This document shows positions 23,088 through 23,557 of a stretch of DNA of 23,557 bases, one piece after another (the first letter of the stretch is position 1; each line of letters opens with the position of its first letter). The notes beneath the pieces are model-generated. The model was given only the letters and a program-made list of their open reading frames with translations, searched no databases and was not told where the DNA came from. The position numbers were made by a program, and so were the translations under genes. Source of the stretch: an uncultured Dorea sp. (GTDB taxonomy: Bacteria > Bacillota > Clostridia > Lachnospirales > Lachnospiraceae); assembly GCF_934294775.1 (NCBI RefSeq), contig NZ_CAKRAH010000042.1, positions 1 to 23,557 on the forward strand, read 5' to 3'.

Positions 23088-23160
23088 TGAGCGTGCGGGG
23101 ATTCGAACCCCGGACAACTTGATTAAAAGTCAAGTGCTCTACCACCTGAGCTACACGCCC
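23088..23160 (-). tRNA. tRNA-Lys (TTT)
   Basis: Complete 73-base cloverleaf: acceptor GGGCGTG / CACGCTC with one G-U, anticodon loop CTTTTAA, T-loop TTCGAAT, discriminator A. The CCA end is not encoded. Last gene of the cluster. Confidence 0.96.
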
Positions 23161-23192
23161 TTATTTAATTTACAAACTTGAGCAAAATAAAA

Positions 23193-23265
<73 letters not shown>

Positions 23266-23295
23266 ATTCATCACATCAGCTATTGCCAATGTAAG

Positions 23296-23369
<74 letters not shown>

Positions 23370-23395
23370 ATATTAAATTAAGTCTTTTGACTTAA

Positions 23396-23468
23396 AGCCG
23401 ATGATCGGACTCGAACCGATAACCTGCTGATTACAAATCAGCTGCTCTGCCAATTGAGCCACATCGGC
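23396..23468 (-). tRNA. tRNA-Thr (TGT)
   Basis: Complete 73-base cloverleaf: acceptor GCCGATG / CATCGGC, anticodon loop TTTGTAA between GCTGA and TCAGC, T-loop TTCGAGT, discriminator T. No encoded CCA. Confidence 0.95.
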
Positions 23469-23485
23469 GAGTGCCTTTCGGCAAA

Positions 23486-23557
23486 TGGATGGAGGTGGAT
23501 TCGAACCACCGAAGCAATTTGCAGCAGATTTACAGTCTGTCCCCTTTGGCCACTCGG
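23486..23557 (-). tRNA. tRNA-Tyr (GTA), 5' end cut by window edge
   Basis: The 3' 72 bases are present: anticodon loop TGTAAAT, a long variable arm (class II), T-arm GGTGG / CCACC and acceptor TCCATCC with discriminator A. About 12 bases of the 5' acceptor and D-stem lie beyond the window. No encoded CCA. Confidence 0.93.

Overview
The window looks like chromosomal DNA of a spore-forming, low-GC Firmicute, most likely a gut Lachnospiraceae (Blautia / Dorea / Mediterraneibacter type). The reasons are strong Shine-Dalgarno sites (AGGAGG class), spore maturation genes spmA and spmB, tRNA genes without encoded CCA, AraC-controlled sugar utilisation genes and a JetABC-type condensin. The genus is an inference; no 16S rRNA or other marker gene is present.

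Left part (1-2.4 kb): an AAA ATPase with a DUF4143-type C-terminus, preceded by three evenly spaced 13-bp direct repeats and followed by a 23-codon remnant of a sugar O-acetyltransferase with its terminator. Next comes a scrap-rich stretch with a 73-bp piece of an AraC gene and two small related open reading frames (43 and 65 codons).

Sugar block (2.4-10.8 kb): three AraC-family regulators (here AraC-1, AraC-2, AraC-3, all + strand) alternate with minus-strand catabolic genes: a GH36 alpha-galactosidase followed by a sucrose-type PTS EIIBC, and a GH13 oligo-1,6-glucosidase. Divergent promoters are visible. A 20-bp-spaced direct repeat overlaps the -35 of the alpha-galactosidase promoter. The tail of AraC-1 with its hairpin (3253-3390) is repeated after AraC-3 (10850-10980), and the tail of AraC-3 is repeated near 1.7 kb, so this part of the chromosome has been rearranged by duplication and deletion.

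Condensin block (11-16.4 kb, minus strand): jetA-jetB-jetC, coding for a kleisin-like subunit, a KITE-like subunit and an SMC/MukB-like ATPase. The nuclease gene jetD of classical Wadjet anti-plasmid systems is absent from both flanks. A divergent gene encodes a Ser/Thr/Glu-rich membrane protein with 13-residue repeats.

Right part (17.4-23.56 kb): spmB and spmA are divergent rather than in one operon. An AI-2E family permease overlaps a Ca2+/Mn2+-type P-type ATPase. The ATPase is preceded by a complete yybP-ykoY (Mn2+) riboswitch with a consensus promoter and a mutually exclusive terminator, and then by a degenerate tandem repeat in the leader. The window ends in a minus-strand tRNA cluster transcribed Tyr-Thr-fMet-Phe-Lys, closed by a terminator; tRNA-Tyr is cut by the window edge.

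The items most worth following are the JetABC locus without JetD that abuts a rearrangement boundary, the mosaic repeats around the sugar block, the small-protein/AraC module, and the riboswitch leader.
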